From: Prorocentrum cordatum
Taxonomy: Eukaryota; Sar; Dinophyceae; Prorocentrales; Prorocentraceae
Assembly: GCA_963575745.1 (NCBI GenBank)
Contig: CAUYUJ010000958.1
Span: forward strand, 297,501 to 361,500
Direction: 5' to 3'
Length of the DNA stretch: 64,000 bases
Of this stretch, positions 10,240 to 21,322 are shown one piece after another. Numbering within the stretch: the stretch's first letter is position 1; each line of letters opens with the position of its first letter. The translations under genes and the position numbers were made by a program. Under the pieces are notes generated by a model that was given only the letters and a program-made list of their open reading frames with translations, searched no databases and had not been told where the DNA came from.

Positions 10240-11460
10240 GGCCCCGAGAGGCAAAAATAGCCCACTCCTTTTCGTAAAACGTGCATTTTTACAGTATTCG
10301 TGTTTTTAGTCTTCGCACAATCCTTGACGACCTCAGGGGCCCCTGAGATCGAGAGGCCCCCCAGAAGGCGCCAAGACGGCTCAAGAGGGTCCCAGGCTGT
10401 TCCCAGAGGCACCCAAGACGGCCCCAACGGCCTCCCAGAAGCCTCGTAGAGGAGCCCAAGATGCGGCAATCGAATTGGAATTGCCAGCCCCACGCCCCAA
10501 GAGGACCCCCGAGACCCCCAAGTGGTCCCTAAGCAGCCAACACGAGGCCTCCAAGACGCCTCATGACCCGTGTAATTTGACCCCCCAGAGGGCCCCGATA
10601 GGCAAACATGACCCTGTTCCCTTTGTCAAACGTACATATTAACCGCATTCATGTTTTCATCATCGCACCGTGTTTGACAGCCTCGGGGGCCCCTACGATC
10701 GCCCCAACAAGGCCCAAGAGACCCCTCACAGGGCGCCAAGACGGCCCAAGAGGGTCCCAAGACAGTCCCAGAGGCAGCGGAGGAACGGTCTCCCAAATGG
10801 CCACAAGAGGAGCCCGAGCTGGGGAAATCCAATTGGAATTGTGAGCCCCCCGCCCCAAGAGGACCCCCTGAGGCTCCCTAAGAGGCCCCGAAGACGCCTA
10901 AGATGCCCTCAAGACGGCCGACGAGGACTCCAACGCGCTCCAGGACGGACTTGAGAGGCTCCCCAAGATGGCCCTGGGAGGCACAAATTAATTCATTTGC
11001 CGATGGTTTTCGAAGAATTTTGGCGTTCTAGCTTTTCCCGCTTCCCAGCGCTCCCTCACGGCCTCGGAGGCCCCTTAGATCGCTCCAAGACGGCCCAGGA
11101 GGCCCCGAAGAGGGTCCCAAGACGGCCCAGGATGCTCCCGAGACAACCCAAGTGTGCCCCAAGAGCGCCCCAAGAGGGCGCCCAGAGGGGTCTCGAGGCG
11201 GCCTGGGAGCGCCCCGAAGCAGGCCACGACAGGCTGAGGGGGTCCCGAGAGAGCCCGAGACGCTCCCAAGAGGTCCCGAAACCGCCCAAGCTGCCCTCAA
11301 GGCGGCCGACGAGGATTGCAACACGCTCCAGAACGGACTTGAGAGGCTGCCCTGGGAGGCATAATTCACAAATCTTCTGATGGTTTTCGAAGGATTTGGA
11401 CGTTCTCGCTTTTTCCGCTTCCCAGCGCTCCCTCACCGCCTCGGAGGCCCTTTAGATGGC
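10240..11460. repeat. Four tandem units of about 350-385 bp
   Basis: Each unit opens with a more AT-rich landmark (a GAGGCAAAAATAG-type start, then a TTTTCGAA- or TTTTTAGTC-like stretch) and continues into ...CCTCGGAGGCCCCTTAGATCG and blocks of CCAAGACGGCCCAAGAGG. Unit starts are near 10240, 10590, 10975 and 11353. The third and fourth units resemble each other most (shared TGATGGTTTTCGAAG-like and CGCTTCCCAGCGCTCCCTCA sequence). No gene. Confidence 0.87.
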
Positions 11461-11940
11461 TCCAAGACGGCCCACGAGGCCCCGAAGAGGGCCCCAAGAC
11501 GGCCCAGGAGGCTCCCAGGAGGCCACCAAGAGGCTCCCACGAAGCCCCGTGTTGCGCCAGAGAGTCCCCCAGGAGGCCCCAAGAGAGCCCCAAGGGGCCC
11601 CCAGGGAACGCCCAAGAGGCCCCCCCAACACAGCCCAAGAAATCATGTCCCCAGAAAGCCTTCCGGGGACATGGTTCATCATGGGTCCGAGAGTTCCGGA
11701 GGCCCCCAAGGGGCCCCCAGGGAACGCCCAAGAGGCCCCCCAACACACCCCAAGAACTCATGTCCCCAGAACGCCGTCCGGGGACACGGTTCATCATGAG
11801 CCCGAGAGTTCCCGGACCCCCCGAAGGGGCCCCCAGGGAACGCCAAGAGGCCCCCAACACGCCCCAGGAACTCATGTCCCTTGAAAGCCTTTGGGGTCAT
11901 GGCTCATCATGGGCTCGACAGCCTCTGGAGGCTCCGAAGT
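11461..11940. repeat. 118-bp tandem repeat
   Basis: Units begin ATGTCCCCAGAAAGCCTTCC near 11643, 11759 and 11874, and each continues into GGGGACATGGTTCATCATGG and CCCCAGGGAACGCCCAAGAG. They grow out of the CCAAGAGGCCCC-type background to the left. No gene. Confidence 0.87.
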
Positions 11941-12054
11941 ACCATAACGCTATCGGAGATCTGTCTGGGAAGTTTACTGGGCACATGACTGATCGCCTTC
12001 TCGCGGCCCCCCGCAGATCGTTTCACGCAAAGTTGCCCCAAGTGCCCTCTTGAA

Positions 12055-12235
12055 CCGACGGCGACGACGACGATGATGACGACGACGAAGACGACGACGA
12101 AGACGACGAAACGACGAAGACGAGGACGAGGACGACGACGACGACGGCGCGCCCCAAGAGGCAACGACACATTACGACGACGACGACGACGGTGACGACG
12201 ACGACGAAGACGACGACGACGACGACGACGGCACT
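12055..12235. repeat. GAC microsatellite
   Basis: A (GACGAC)n run with GAG/GAA variants is interrupted once at about 12148-12168 by GCGCGCCCCAAGAGGCAACG. No gene. Confidence 0.95.
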
Positions 12236-12424
12236 CCCCAACAGGCTTTCCAAGACGCCCTCCAAACCCATGTTCCCATAAGGTCTTCTGGGAACCCGAT
12301 TCATCTGGCCTCCGCCCCGCTACGCAAGCATCTTCCCCGAGCCTTCAGAATGTGGATTGACATGCGTGGAGTGTGGTCCACTTCTTCAGTGGAGCAATGA
12401 ACTCGTCAAGGCCTCGGGCCTGCT

Positions 12425-12612
12425 AGAACCTGAGCGCGCGCGAAGCGCGCGCGATGGTTCTAGTGCTTTCTAGAAGGGATTCTGATCTCGGGAGCGCGCA
12501 TTTGGGGTAATGTTGTGCTAAGGATTCTGGCCTCGGGAGCGCGAATCTGGTGTACTTACAAAGGATTCGTGCTTCGAGGGCGCGAATCTCACGTATGGTT
12601 ACGTGTCCCAGG
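12425..12612. repeat. Minisatellite of about 58 bp, first locus
   Basis: Three to four units share CTCGGGAGCGCGCAT followed by an AT-richer spacer ending AAGGATTC. The left edge has the perfect palindromic run GCGCGCGAAGCGCGCGC (12432-12448). The same family forms a longer array at 23995-24300. Confidence 0.8.
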
Positions 12613-13330
12613 GCCCTCCAGAGATTTTGAGCACGCGGCTTTGGCGTGTTGAAGTGCCGGTTGTCGGTTCCCCCCCTTCGCGCGGACAGTAGCAGCTTAC
12701 AGTAGGAATCAGATAGAAGAAGGAAAGTGGAACTGGAGCAGGTTGCAGGAACCTCATCCCCGCAGCCTGATGGTCCCACAAGGGGACTGGTGGATGTTGC
12801 GTTTTCGAGCTCGCGGGGCACTCCCCGGGACCGTCAAAGAAACATCGGGATACAAAAACAAGTCCCAGGGAAAGACCCAGGGTCCAGGGCCTTTTTCCAC
12901 CAACCCTCTCCCTCGTGCCAAATTGTTCGCGCTTCGCGCATCGCCACCAGCCTTCGCTTGCCTTTCTTTTCCTGCTGCCTAGTCGCGGCCCGACTAGTGT
13001 TCGGACGGCTTTCGACCCGCCTCGCGAGCCTGTTGACCAAAAACGTATCGCCACCAGCCCATCCCAAAACAGCAGATGTTTCGATGCACACCGACGATCG
13101 TGACTTTCGGGCGTGTCTCCTTCTACTCTCGTATACCTCCTCCTCCTCTTCCGCCCACCTCCTATCATTTTCTGTTGCACATTCTTGTGGGGGCAGTGGG
13201 AGGAGGACGAGACGGAGCAGTAGGAAGAGAAGGCGGTGTGCGGATAGATGAGGATAGCGACAACGAGGATGACGACGACGAAAACAAAGACGACGACGAC
13301 GACGACGAAGTCAACCATGAAAACGTTTCT
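12613..13330. other. Unassigned; ends in a short GAC run
   Basis: I recognise no protein family on either strand. A purine-rich block (13195-13250) and a short GAC/GAA run (13255-13310) lead into the CTTGGGGCC repeat block. Confidence 0.5.
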
Positions 13331-13895
13331 GGGTTTGTCGCTCCTGGGGGCTGTGTTGCAGGTCTCTGGACCCTTTTGGGGTCCTCGTGGTGCATCCTGG
13401 GGCACCCTTGGGGCTCTTTTGGGGGGTCTTGGGGCCCTCTTGGAGCTCTTTGGGGGGTGTCTGGGAGGTCTCTTGGGACCATCTTGGAGGCCACGGCTCA
13501 AAAAGGAGCTCTGCGTTAATCACGGCCCCCTCCCTTCGGAACCCGACAAGTCGCCTCTTGGGGCCCTCTTGGGTTGCTCTTGGGCGCTCTTGGGCCCGTC
13601 TTGGGCCTCTCTGGGGCCTGTCTTGGGGCTCTCTTGGGCCATCTTTGGGCCATCCTGAAGCCTCAAGAGCCCATTGAAAGCGAAACGGTGAGAATGCCAA
13701 CCACACTGATTTTCCTTTGGTTCTTGAAGGATTTTGGCCTCTCGGGGGCGTCATTGGGAGGCTCCATGGCCACTTGGGGCCGTCTGTGGGCGGTCTTGGA
13801 GCCTCGTGTAGGCTTCTTAGGAGCTATCTTGAGTCATCGAGGGCTATCTTGAGCGATCTTGGACTGTTTTGGCGCCATCTTAGGCCAAGTCAGAC
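13330..13895. repeat. CTTGGGGCCCTCTTGGG-type degenerate repeat
   Basis: Imperfect copies of CTTGGGGCCCTCTTGGG recur about every 15-30 bp. This is the reverse complement of the CCAAGAGGCCCC background at 10.3-11.9 kb. An AT-richer landmark at 13690-13735 (TTTTCCTTTGGTTCTTGAAG) resembles the one that opens each 10.2-11.4 kb unit, so this is probably one inverted, diverged copy. Related blocks lie at 14786-15050, 31890-32170 and 46905-47260. Confidence 0.78.
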
Positions 13896-13899
13896 GCTC

Positions 13900-14625
13900 C
13901 AATGACCCGCGGCCCCCCCCTCCAGGCTCAGGGGGAGTGGGTAGGGGGAGGGGTCAAGAGTCTCCCTCGCCGCCCGCAAGCCGTCTCGCTCACTCCCACC
14001 CGCCCTCCCGACACATACGTAGCACCCGAGCCTGGCCCGAGCCGCAGCATATATGCAGCAGTCGTCTTTGGATGGCCAGCTACTGGGGGCCAATCCGCAG
14101 CCGCCGCCGCCTCCGCCTCCGCAGCCGCCGCCGCTGCCCGCCGCCGCCGCCGGCGCCGCGCCGCCGCCGCCGCCGCTGTCCGCCGCTGCCGCCGCCCCCG
14201 CTGCCCCCGCTGCCAAATCGTCGCCGCCGCAGCCGCTGTGCCGCAGTCGCTGCCGCCACCGCTGCCGCCGCCGCGCCACCGCCGCCGCCGCCGCCGCTGC
14301 CGCCGCCGCCGCCGCCCCCGCCGCCGCCACCGCCGCAGCCGCCGCAGCCGCTGCCCCCGCCGCAGCCGCTGCCGCCGCCGCCGCCGCTGCCAAGTAGACT
14401 CTTGTATTGTTCTTGTTGACAGGGATGGTGGGGGGAGGCCGCATCGGGTTCGCTGCCCATGCTCCGAATTTGGAAACAGAGTGTGTTTTGTATTGTTGTT
14501 TGTTTAGGGATGGTGGGGGCAGGGAGTGTGTTTGTATTGTTTTGTACAAGGGATGGTGTGTGTGTGGGGTGCCCGCATGGACTTGGGTTGGCTCCCAGTC
14601 GTCTGGGGGAGGGGGTGTATTGCGA
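13900..14625. mobile_element. Dispersed element, copy X (with a GCC array)
   Basis: The left part (13960-14090, with CCGCCCGCAAGCCGTCTCGC, CCCGACACATA and AGCACCCGAGCCTG) and right part (14405-14625, with GGGATGGTGGGGG, ATGCTCCGAATTTGGA and CTGGGGGAGGGGGTGTAT) match the two ends of copy Y at 15342-16182. The interiors differ: X has a (CCG/GCC)n array at 14095-14397, while Y has a GGTGCGCCA-type array. The GCC array reads as poly-Pro/Ala/Arg frames, which I do not treat as genes. Confidence 0.7.
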
Positions 14626-14635
14626 AGGCCTTACG

Positions 14636-14656
14636 GCCGGTGCCGCCGACCCTGAA

Positions 14657-14711
<55 letters not shown>

Positions 14712-14712
14712 C

Positions 14713-14784
<72 letters not shown>

Positions 14785-15328
14785 TGCGCTCTTGGGGGCC
14801 TCTTGGGGGTAGTTTGTGGGCCTCTTGGGAAGCTCTTAGGGGCCGCTTGGAAGCCTCGTGGGGGCCTCTTGGGGCTTCCTGGGGGTCTCTTGGAGGGGGC
14901 CTGGGACGTCTTGGAGGCTTCTTGGACGGTCTTGGGGCTATCTTGGGCGTTTTCGGCCGATCTTTGGGCGACTCGGGGCCCTCTTGGGCCGTCTCGGGGG
15001 CCATCTTGGGCATTCGGACCTCATTTGGAGTGTTTTCGAGGTTTCTAGGCCGCCCGAGGAAAAACGAATCTGCCCCCCCACCCCCCCCGGGACCCCCCCG
15101 GGACCCGGGACCCCCCCCGGGACCCCCCCCGGGACCCCCCCCCCCCTGGGGAAGGGATCAAAGGGAAGGGGCTTCCCTTCGACTCGATTACGACACTGCT
15201 AGATTTTTCTCTCGCTCACGAGCTTGAGAAGGAAGCTGCAGGGAAAGGGGACGACGGAGGCGACGACCGACGGAGACGACGACTCGAACAGCCAAGCCCC
15301 TCGCACACGCCGACAGGGTCGGCGGATT
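14636..15328. mobile_element. Inverted-repeat element W, copy 1
   Basis: The ends are inverted copies: CCGCCGACCCTG at 14643-14654 and CAGGGTCGGCGG at 15314-15325. Inside lie a GAC microsatellite (14657-14785), a CTTGGGGGCCTC block (14786-15050), a CCCGGGACCC block (15080-15150), and a segment with GAAGGGATCAAAGGGAAGGG and TCGATTACGACACTG. The last parts match the element at 20611-21322, which has the same ends in the same order. No coding capacity. Confidence 0.78.
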
Positions 15329-15341
15329 CATAGGGAACAGT

Positions 15342-16182
15342 GATCAAGGTACCCACCCGCCCGCAAGCCGTCTAGCTCACTCCCATCCTTCTTCCCGACA
15401 CATGAGTAACACCCGAGCCTGAGCATGTTCAACGGTCGTGATGAATTGGGCAGCCACTGGGAACCAAAACCGACCCCAGGTGCGCGACGCGTGGGCGAGG
15501 TGCGCCGCGCGTGCCCGGGGCGCCCGCGCGCCAGGCACCCCTGGGGCCCGAGAGTGCCAGGCACGCCTGGTGCGCCAGATGCGCCACGTGCTCCGAGTGC
15601 GCCAGGTGTGCCGCACACTCCAGCCTCGCCAGGTGCGCCATGTTCGGGGCACGTGCAAATTGAGTCAGGCCCTCCTGCGCACGTGACAGCACGCATCGGG
15701 AAACATGCCGGCCCCCGCCATCCTTGTCGAACACCAATACCTATTTTTGTGTCTGGTGGACCTGTTCGCAGCAGGACACGCGCCACCACCGACGCGGTCC
15801 CTGTCAAACAAATTGACAGTGATCGCGGGATGGCCACGCATGGTCCAGATTTAGCCGCGAGGTGCATGTTGTTTTTTGGTGTGAAGGATAGTAGCTCTGC
15901 GCGCGGCAGGGAATATGCTGGCACCCCCGCCCTCCCTGTAAAATCAATACAAAGTGTTCGCAAGCCTCACGAACATGAGTCAAGACTTTGCCCCAACGCT
16001 TTGCATGGTTTTTGACAGGGATGGTGGGGGGGGGCGCATCGGGCTGGCCGCGCATGCTCCAAATGTCGAGGCAGAGTGCGGTGTGTATTGTTTTTGGACA
16101 GGGATGATGGGGGGCGGGTCGTCATGGTGTCCTCATGGTTCCTGGTTCGACGCCGGTCGCCTGGGGGAGGGGGTGTATATTA
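15342..16182. mobile_element. Dispersed element, copy Y, with target-site duplication
   Basis: The 841-bp element is flanked by a perfect 12-bp direct repeat ATAGGGAACAGT (15330-15341 and 16183-16194). The ends are weakly inverted (GTACCCACCCGCCCGCAAGC on the left; the reverse complement of the right end is ACACCCCCTCCCCCAGGCG). A GTGCGCCAGGCGCGCC-type minisatellite lies at 15480-15650. Both end regions match copy X. No credible gene is present. Confidence 0.8.
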
Positions 16183-16198
16183 ATAGGGAACAGTAATA

Positions 16199-17225
16199 AA
16201 CCCCTCCCCGAAGGGGAAGAAGGGGGTGGAACAGAACGGGCTCTCTAAACCACCTCCGCCCAGAAGGCTGGTGGGATTTGCGGCCACGAGGTCGTGGGCG
16301 GCGCAACCAACCCCTAGCAAACCGACTTGTCCCGATGACCCTCGACTCGGGTCTCGAGGCCCTCGACTCGAGAGGGCCTCCAGGTAGGATGTGGGCTCAT
16401 GGGCGTGGGGGTTTGTGGAGGGCTCGGCACCCCTCCGGCCATCAGCCCACATTTTGGAAGGAGGCGAGGGGGTCGTGGCAGAAAGGGGGCGGTCTAGCCG
16501 CGCCCGAAGAGGTAAAGTCAACGACGGACGAGCCACCCCTGCCAGCTGAATGTCTGTCGACTGCACGGGTTCTTCTGCGCTCGCCAGGGTCCCGGCCTGC
16601 TCGGCTCCTTCTGTAGGGGTGGTCCTCTCCCGCCTTCTGGGATGAGGCCCTGAAGCTTTTCTCTCAAACTGCGCCTCTCGGGGCCCTTCCTGTCTTCAGG
16701 GCCCGTCAAAACCGATCCGGGATCAAAAGGCGACGTCGTGAACGCCGCAGGGTCCGGGACCTGTGTCCTTCGGGACCTTTTTCCCTCATGGCAGGGTATA
16801 GCTGTCTTGAGGTCCCCAGAAGTCCTCGAGGCCTGGAGGATCCAGAGGTGCCTGGGGGCGTCTGCAGATCCCCCAGAAGCCTCCGGAGGCTCGAAAGGGG
16901 CTGACAATTTCAGGATCCATTCCCATCGTGGCGAACTAAGAATCAGAGACGCCTGCTCGCACAAGTACGGGGCGGAGGCTGTACAGACTGTACAGATGTG
17001 GTCTCGCGCCAGCGCCGAGGTCTATCGCCTGTGATCGCCGCCGCCGCGGGCGCGAGGGTGCTTGGCGACTCGCCGAGCAGGCCGAGACGCCGCCGGGCAT
17101 CCGGGCATCTATAAACGAGTGCACGGGTATGCGTGTCGTTCTCTGGGGCTCAGACCTGCTGCAGCCTGCTTGCCTGCTGCTGCTCCTCCGTCTGGGACGG
17201 TGGCTGCGATGATCTTCCTGGACGG
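16199..17225. other. Dispersed repeat Z, then unassigned sequence
   Basis: Positions 16199-16290 (AACCCCTCCCCGAAGGGGAA and the following ...CTAAACCACCTCCGCCCAGAAGG) are repeated, diverged, at 19842-19950. The rest is a GC-rich stretch with open frames but no recognised family. Confidence 0.6.
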
Positions 17226-17227
17226 TG

Positions 17228-17367
17228 GACGCGAGGATGGTGATGATTCTATTGGTAATGATGATGTTGTTGATGATGATGCTGATAATGATGATGCTGA
17301 TGATGCTGATGCTGATATTGATGCTGGGGATGATGCTGCTGATGATGATGATGCTGCTGATGATGAT

Positions 17368-17459
<92 letters not shown>

Positions 17460-17540
17460 CGACCACGATGATGGTGGTGATGATGATGATGATGAGGAGG
17501 AGGAGGAGGATGGTAGTGCTGGTGATGGTGATGATGATGA
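17228..17540. repeat. GAT microsatellite
   Basis: A GAT run with GCT and GGT variants ends in GAG and GGT copies. It continues at 19005 beyond the inverted-repeat element, so the element appears to have inserted into it. Confidence 0.93.
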
Positions 17541-17543
17541 GAT

Positions 17544-19002
17544 AGAGCCTGATCCACCTCCGCTTTACTGTGGGAGAATTCCCCCCGACTTCCTCTGGAA
17601 CCCGGGGGTCCCTCCTTTTTCCCCCGAGAAACCCATCCCCCCCTTATAACCCCTCCCCCCTCCCTCTCCTCTGGAAAACCGTGGGGGGGTCACTACCGGT
17701 TCGAACCCCCCCCCTCCGGAAAACCGATGGGGTCACTACCGGTTCGAACCCCCCACCCCCCCCTCTAAACCGGGGGGGGGTCACTACTGGTTTGAACCCC
17801 TCCCCCCTCACCGCCGGCAAACGACTCCCGGGTCCCCACCACCGTCCGCACCACATCCCCCACCGCTGTCCCCGGCACCACCGTCCACACCACCACTGTC
17901 CCCACTCCCACCACCGTCCCCACTGTCCCCACCTGTGCCTTGTGCCCCCACCACTGTCGCACTGTCCCCACTGTCCCCACCACTGTTCCCACCACGGTCC
18001 CCACCACTGGCCCACTGTCCCCACTGTCTCCACTGTCCCACTGTTCCCGCCGCTGTCCCACTGAGCTGTCCCACTGTTCCCTCCACTGTCCCCACTGTAC
18101 CTCTGTCCCATTGTCCCACCACCGTCCTCGCCACCGCCCTCACCACTGTCCCCACCACCACTGTCCCCACCACTGTCCCACTGTCCCCACCACATTCCCA
18201 CTGTCCCCACACCACTGTCCCCACCACAACCGTCCCCACCACTGTCCCACAGTCATCACCACTCTCCCACTGTTCCCACCACTGTCCCCGCTGTCCCCAC
18301 CAATGCCCCCACCAGTGTCTCACTGTCCCCACTCTCCCCACCATTGTCCCACCACGGGCCCGCTCTCCCCACTTTCCCCAAGGTTCCCACCACTGTCCCA
18401 ATGTCCCCACTGTTTCCACCCTTTGCCCACTGTCCCCACTGTCCCCGCCCCTGTCCCACTGTGCTGTCCCACTGTCCCCACTGTCCCCACCACTCTCCCA
18501 CAGTCCCTACTGTTCCCACCACTCTCCCCACTGTACTACTGTCCCACCACCGTCCTCACCACCGCCTTCACCACTGTCCCCACCACTACCGTCCCCACCA
18601 CTGTTCCACTGTCCCCACCACTGTCCCGCTGTCCCCTCACCACTGTCCCCACCACCCCCGTCCCCACCACTGTCCGCACTACTGTCCCACTGTCTTCACA
18701 CCACTGTCCCCACCACCATCGTCCCAACCACTGTCCCAGTATCCCCACCACCGTCCAACCTTCCAGAGGAGCGGGAATCGTTTGCAAGCGGCGAAGGGGG
18801 GGTCGAACCGGTAGTGACCCCCCCCCGGTTTTCGAGGGGGGGGTTCGAGCCGGTAGTGACCCCCCCCCCTCTTCATGATGGACTGGGAGGGGGGGGGGGT
18901 TCGAACTTAGTGACCCCCCCCGGTTTTCGAGGGGGGGGGGGACGGGTTGGGAACCCCTGGTGACCCCCCCGGTTTTCCGCCAGCAGCGGTGGAGCACGCT
19001 CT
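17544..19002 (-). mobile_element. Inverted-repeat element V, copy 1 (CCACTGTCCC minisatellite core)
   Basis: Ends: AGAGCCTGATCCACCTCCGC (17544-) and GCAGCGGTGGAGCACGCTCT (18983-19002) are inverted copies. Next to them sit C-run blocks with GGTCACTACCGGTTCGAACC (left) and its reverse complement (right). The core (about 17820-18750) is an irregular array of CCACTGTCCC units. The same order of parts, in the opposite orientation, makes up 47913-49078, so the two are copies of one family. Both flanks here are GAT microsatellite. No coding capacity. Confidence 0.82.
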
Positions 19003-19028
19003 TTCGATGATGGTGGTGATGGTGATGG

Positions 19029-19116
<88 letters not shown>

Positions 19117-19515
19117 CTGATGCTGATGCTGATGCTGATGCTGATGCTGATGCTGATGCTGATGCTGATGCTGATGCTGTTGATGCTGATGCTGATGCTG
19201 ATGACGTTGATGATGATGATGCTGCTGCTGATGATGATGATGATGACGATGATGATGATGTTGATGCTGATGCTGATGCTGATGCTGATGCTGATGATGA
19301 TACTGATGATGCTGATGATGATAAGGCTGATGCTGCTGCTGATGATGATGACGTTGATGATGTTAATGACGATGACTATGCTGAGGCTGCTGATGCTACT
19401 GATGATGATGATGATGATGATGCTGATGATGATGATGCTGATGATGGTAGTGGTGATGATGATGGTGATGTTGGCGACGACGATGATGCTGATGCTGATG
19501 AGGCTGGTGATGTGG
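19003..19515. repeat. GAT microsatellite with GATGCT variants
   Basis: Pure GAT (to about 19112) passes into GATGCT hexamers (19113-19200) and mixed GAT/GAC/GCT. It resumes the run broken by the element to its left. Confidence 0.95.
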
Positions 19516-20610
19516 ACGAGGGTGATGAGGCTTGTCGAGAATACACGCATCTCGCTGAGAGCGATGATGTTCCACCTGCACGAGGCCCGGTGTGGCCTCG
19601 GCTCACCCGGCAGTCAGGCACATGGGGGTCCCTGTCCGTGCAAGGGGCAGGTCTGACCTCCGTGCGCCTCGCACAGAGAGGGGTTCCCCCCTCCCCGGGG
19701 CCAGCAGGGGCCCCAAGTGAGAGACACCGGGTGAACGTGAGGCCCAATACGTTTGTAACCGTCGAGGCACAGCTCGCGCTCTCCTGGCAGAACGCAGTCA
19801 AGGACCTCTCCAGGTCCAGGGGGAGGGGGTAGGTGGAGGGGTAAACCCCTCCCCGCAGGGGAAGAAGGGGGGTTGAGAACAGAGAGAGCTCCCTAAACCA
19901 CTCACGCCCACAGGGCTGGTGGGACTTGAGGATTTGATATCCCGCGACGACGGGGCCATATGCCAGACTATGTAGCGTAAGCAAGGCCTCCGAGAGAAAC
20001 CTAGCTGTTCCATCCAGCTGTGAGGTCGAGCATCAGACTCGGCTGGTGCCTTCTGGCGCTTCCTGGCCGACATGAGACCGTTGCCGTATCTGGTGATCCA
20101 GGTCTGCCCTGCCAGATGAAGCTGACATGGCTTTCGGGCTTCTTTGTTGTCCTTGGTGAGTCCGTGGGGAGTTCACGTCACTGGGAGTCCCGAGCATCAG
20201 TTGCCGACAGCCTTTCTGGGACTTATCCTTCAGGTTTAGCACCTCTATGCCTGTTCGGGCGTTGCTGAGTTCGATACCTAAGCTCTGCTTCTCTCGAAGA
20301 GCACCAGACGAGGTCCACTCGGGCCTGCAATTCAGGGGGCAGCTCCGTTTTGAAAGGAGCCCTCCTCCAATTTTCGAGCCATAAGCCATGCGACAATATG
20401 GGATCAAGTTCAAGAAAGTCCCGAGCGAGAATTCCATTTCGAGAAGGAATGAACCGCCCTCCATCCGGGTAATTGTTGCGCGCAATTTCAGGGACATAGT
20501 AGTCAGATCTGGCGAGGTCCCAAGCGAACGCCCCATTTTGAAAAAGGGCCACCCTCCATCCGTGTAACCGTCGCGCAAGTTTCTACATCGGATACTTGGA
20601 AAGCCTTGAA
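19516..20610. other. Unassigned; holds repeat Z copy and R-family fragments
   Basis: Positions 19842-19950 are the second copy of repeat Z. Positions 20420-20600 contain half-units of the R family (CCCTCCATCCGTGTAAC and CCATTTTGAAAAAGGGCC) seen fully at 22.4-23.1 and 63.2-63.7 kb. No gene is recognised on either strand. Confidence 0.6.
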
Positions 20611-21227
20611 GCCGGTGCCGCCGACCCTGCATGCTACTCGTAAGAGGAGAGGCTGATGAAACAGGTGGGCGAGGAGGAGGAAGAGGAAGAATAGGAGGAG
20701 GATGAGGAGGACAAACAGAAAGATTCTGGATCGGAGATGGGTGGGGTCACAACCCCCAGAACCCACCCCAGGACGGCACCCCAGGACTCCCCGGGACCTC
20801 TTCTGGCGACCTCCGCTCGGGCCCCCCCCCTCTCAGAGAGGGGTGGGGGTCCAACCCACGGGATCCCCTCCAGTACCACCCCCCTCGTGACCCCTTGGGA
20901 CCTCTCCCGGCGACCACTCTCCGGGAAGGGAAGGGGCTTGCCTTGCTGTCTGGGTCGGGGGGAGGTGGCACAATCCCCGGGACCTCCGCCCGGGACCTCC
21001 CCGCAGGACCCCTCCCCCAGGACCTCCCCGGGGACCCCTCCCCGCTCCCCCCCCCCCCCCGGACCCCTCCCCCCGCACGGAGGGAAAGGGGAGCCCAGGG
21101 AAGGGGCATCGCTTGACTTGATTACTACGTTGTCCGATTCTGGCTGGGCCTCTTGAGGAGGAGGAGGAGGGCCTAGGGAAAAGGGGGGAGCGGCGACGGC
21201 GACGGCGACGGCGATGGCGACGGCGAT

Positions 21228-21261
<34 letters not shown>

Positions 21262-21322
21262 GCGACGGCGACGACGACGGCGACGACGATGACCGTCTCA
21301 CACACGCCGACAGGGTCGGCGA
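20611..21322. mobile_element. Inverted-repeat element W, copy 2
   Basis: Ends CCGCCGACCCTG (20618-20629) and CAGGGTCGGCG (21311-21321), preceded by the shared GCCGGTGCCG. The interior has GGA-rich sequence, a CCCGGGACCTC block (20760-21060), GGGAAGGGGC and TGATTACTACGTTGTCCGA (compare copy 1), then a (GGCGAC)n array at 21188-21290. The order matches copy 1. No coding capacity. Confidence 0.78.

Noticed and set aside
14053-14460. Proline/alanine-rich proteins around 14.1-14.4 kb
   Set aside because: They translate a (GCC)n array inside dispersed element X, with all frames open.
17820-18750. CCACTGTCCC array as a CRISPR-like array
   Set aside because: Units are about 10 bp and irregular with no unique spacers, in a eukaryotic sequence.
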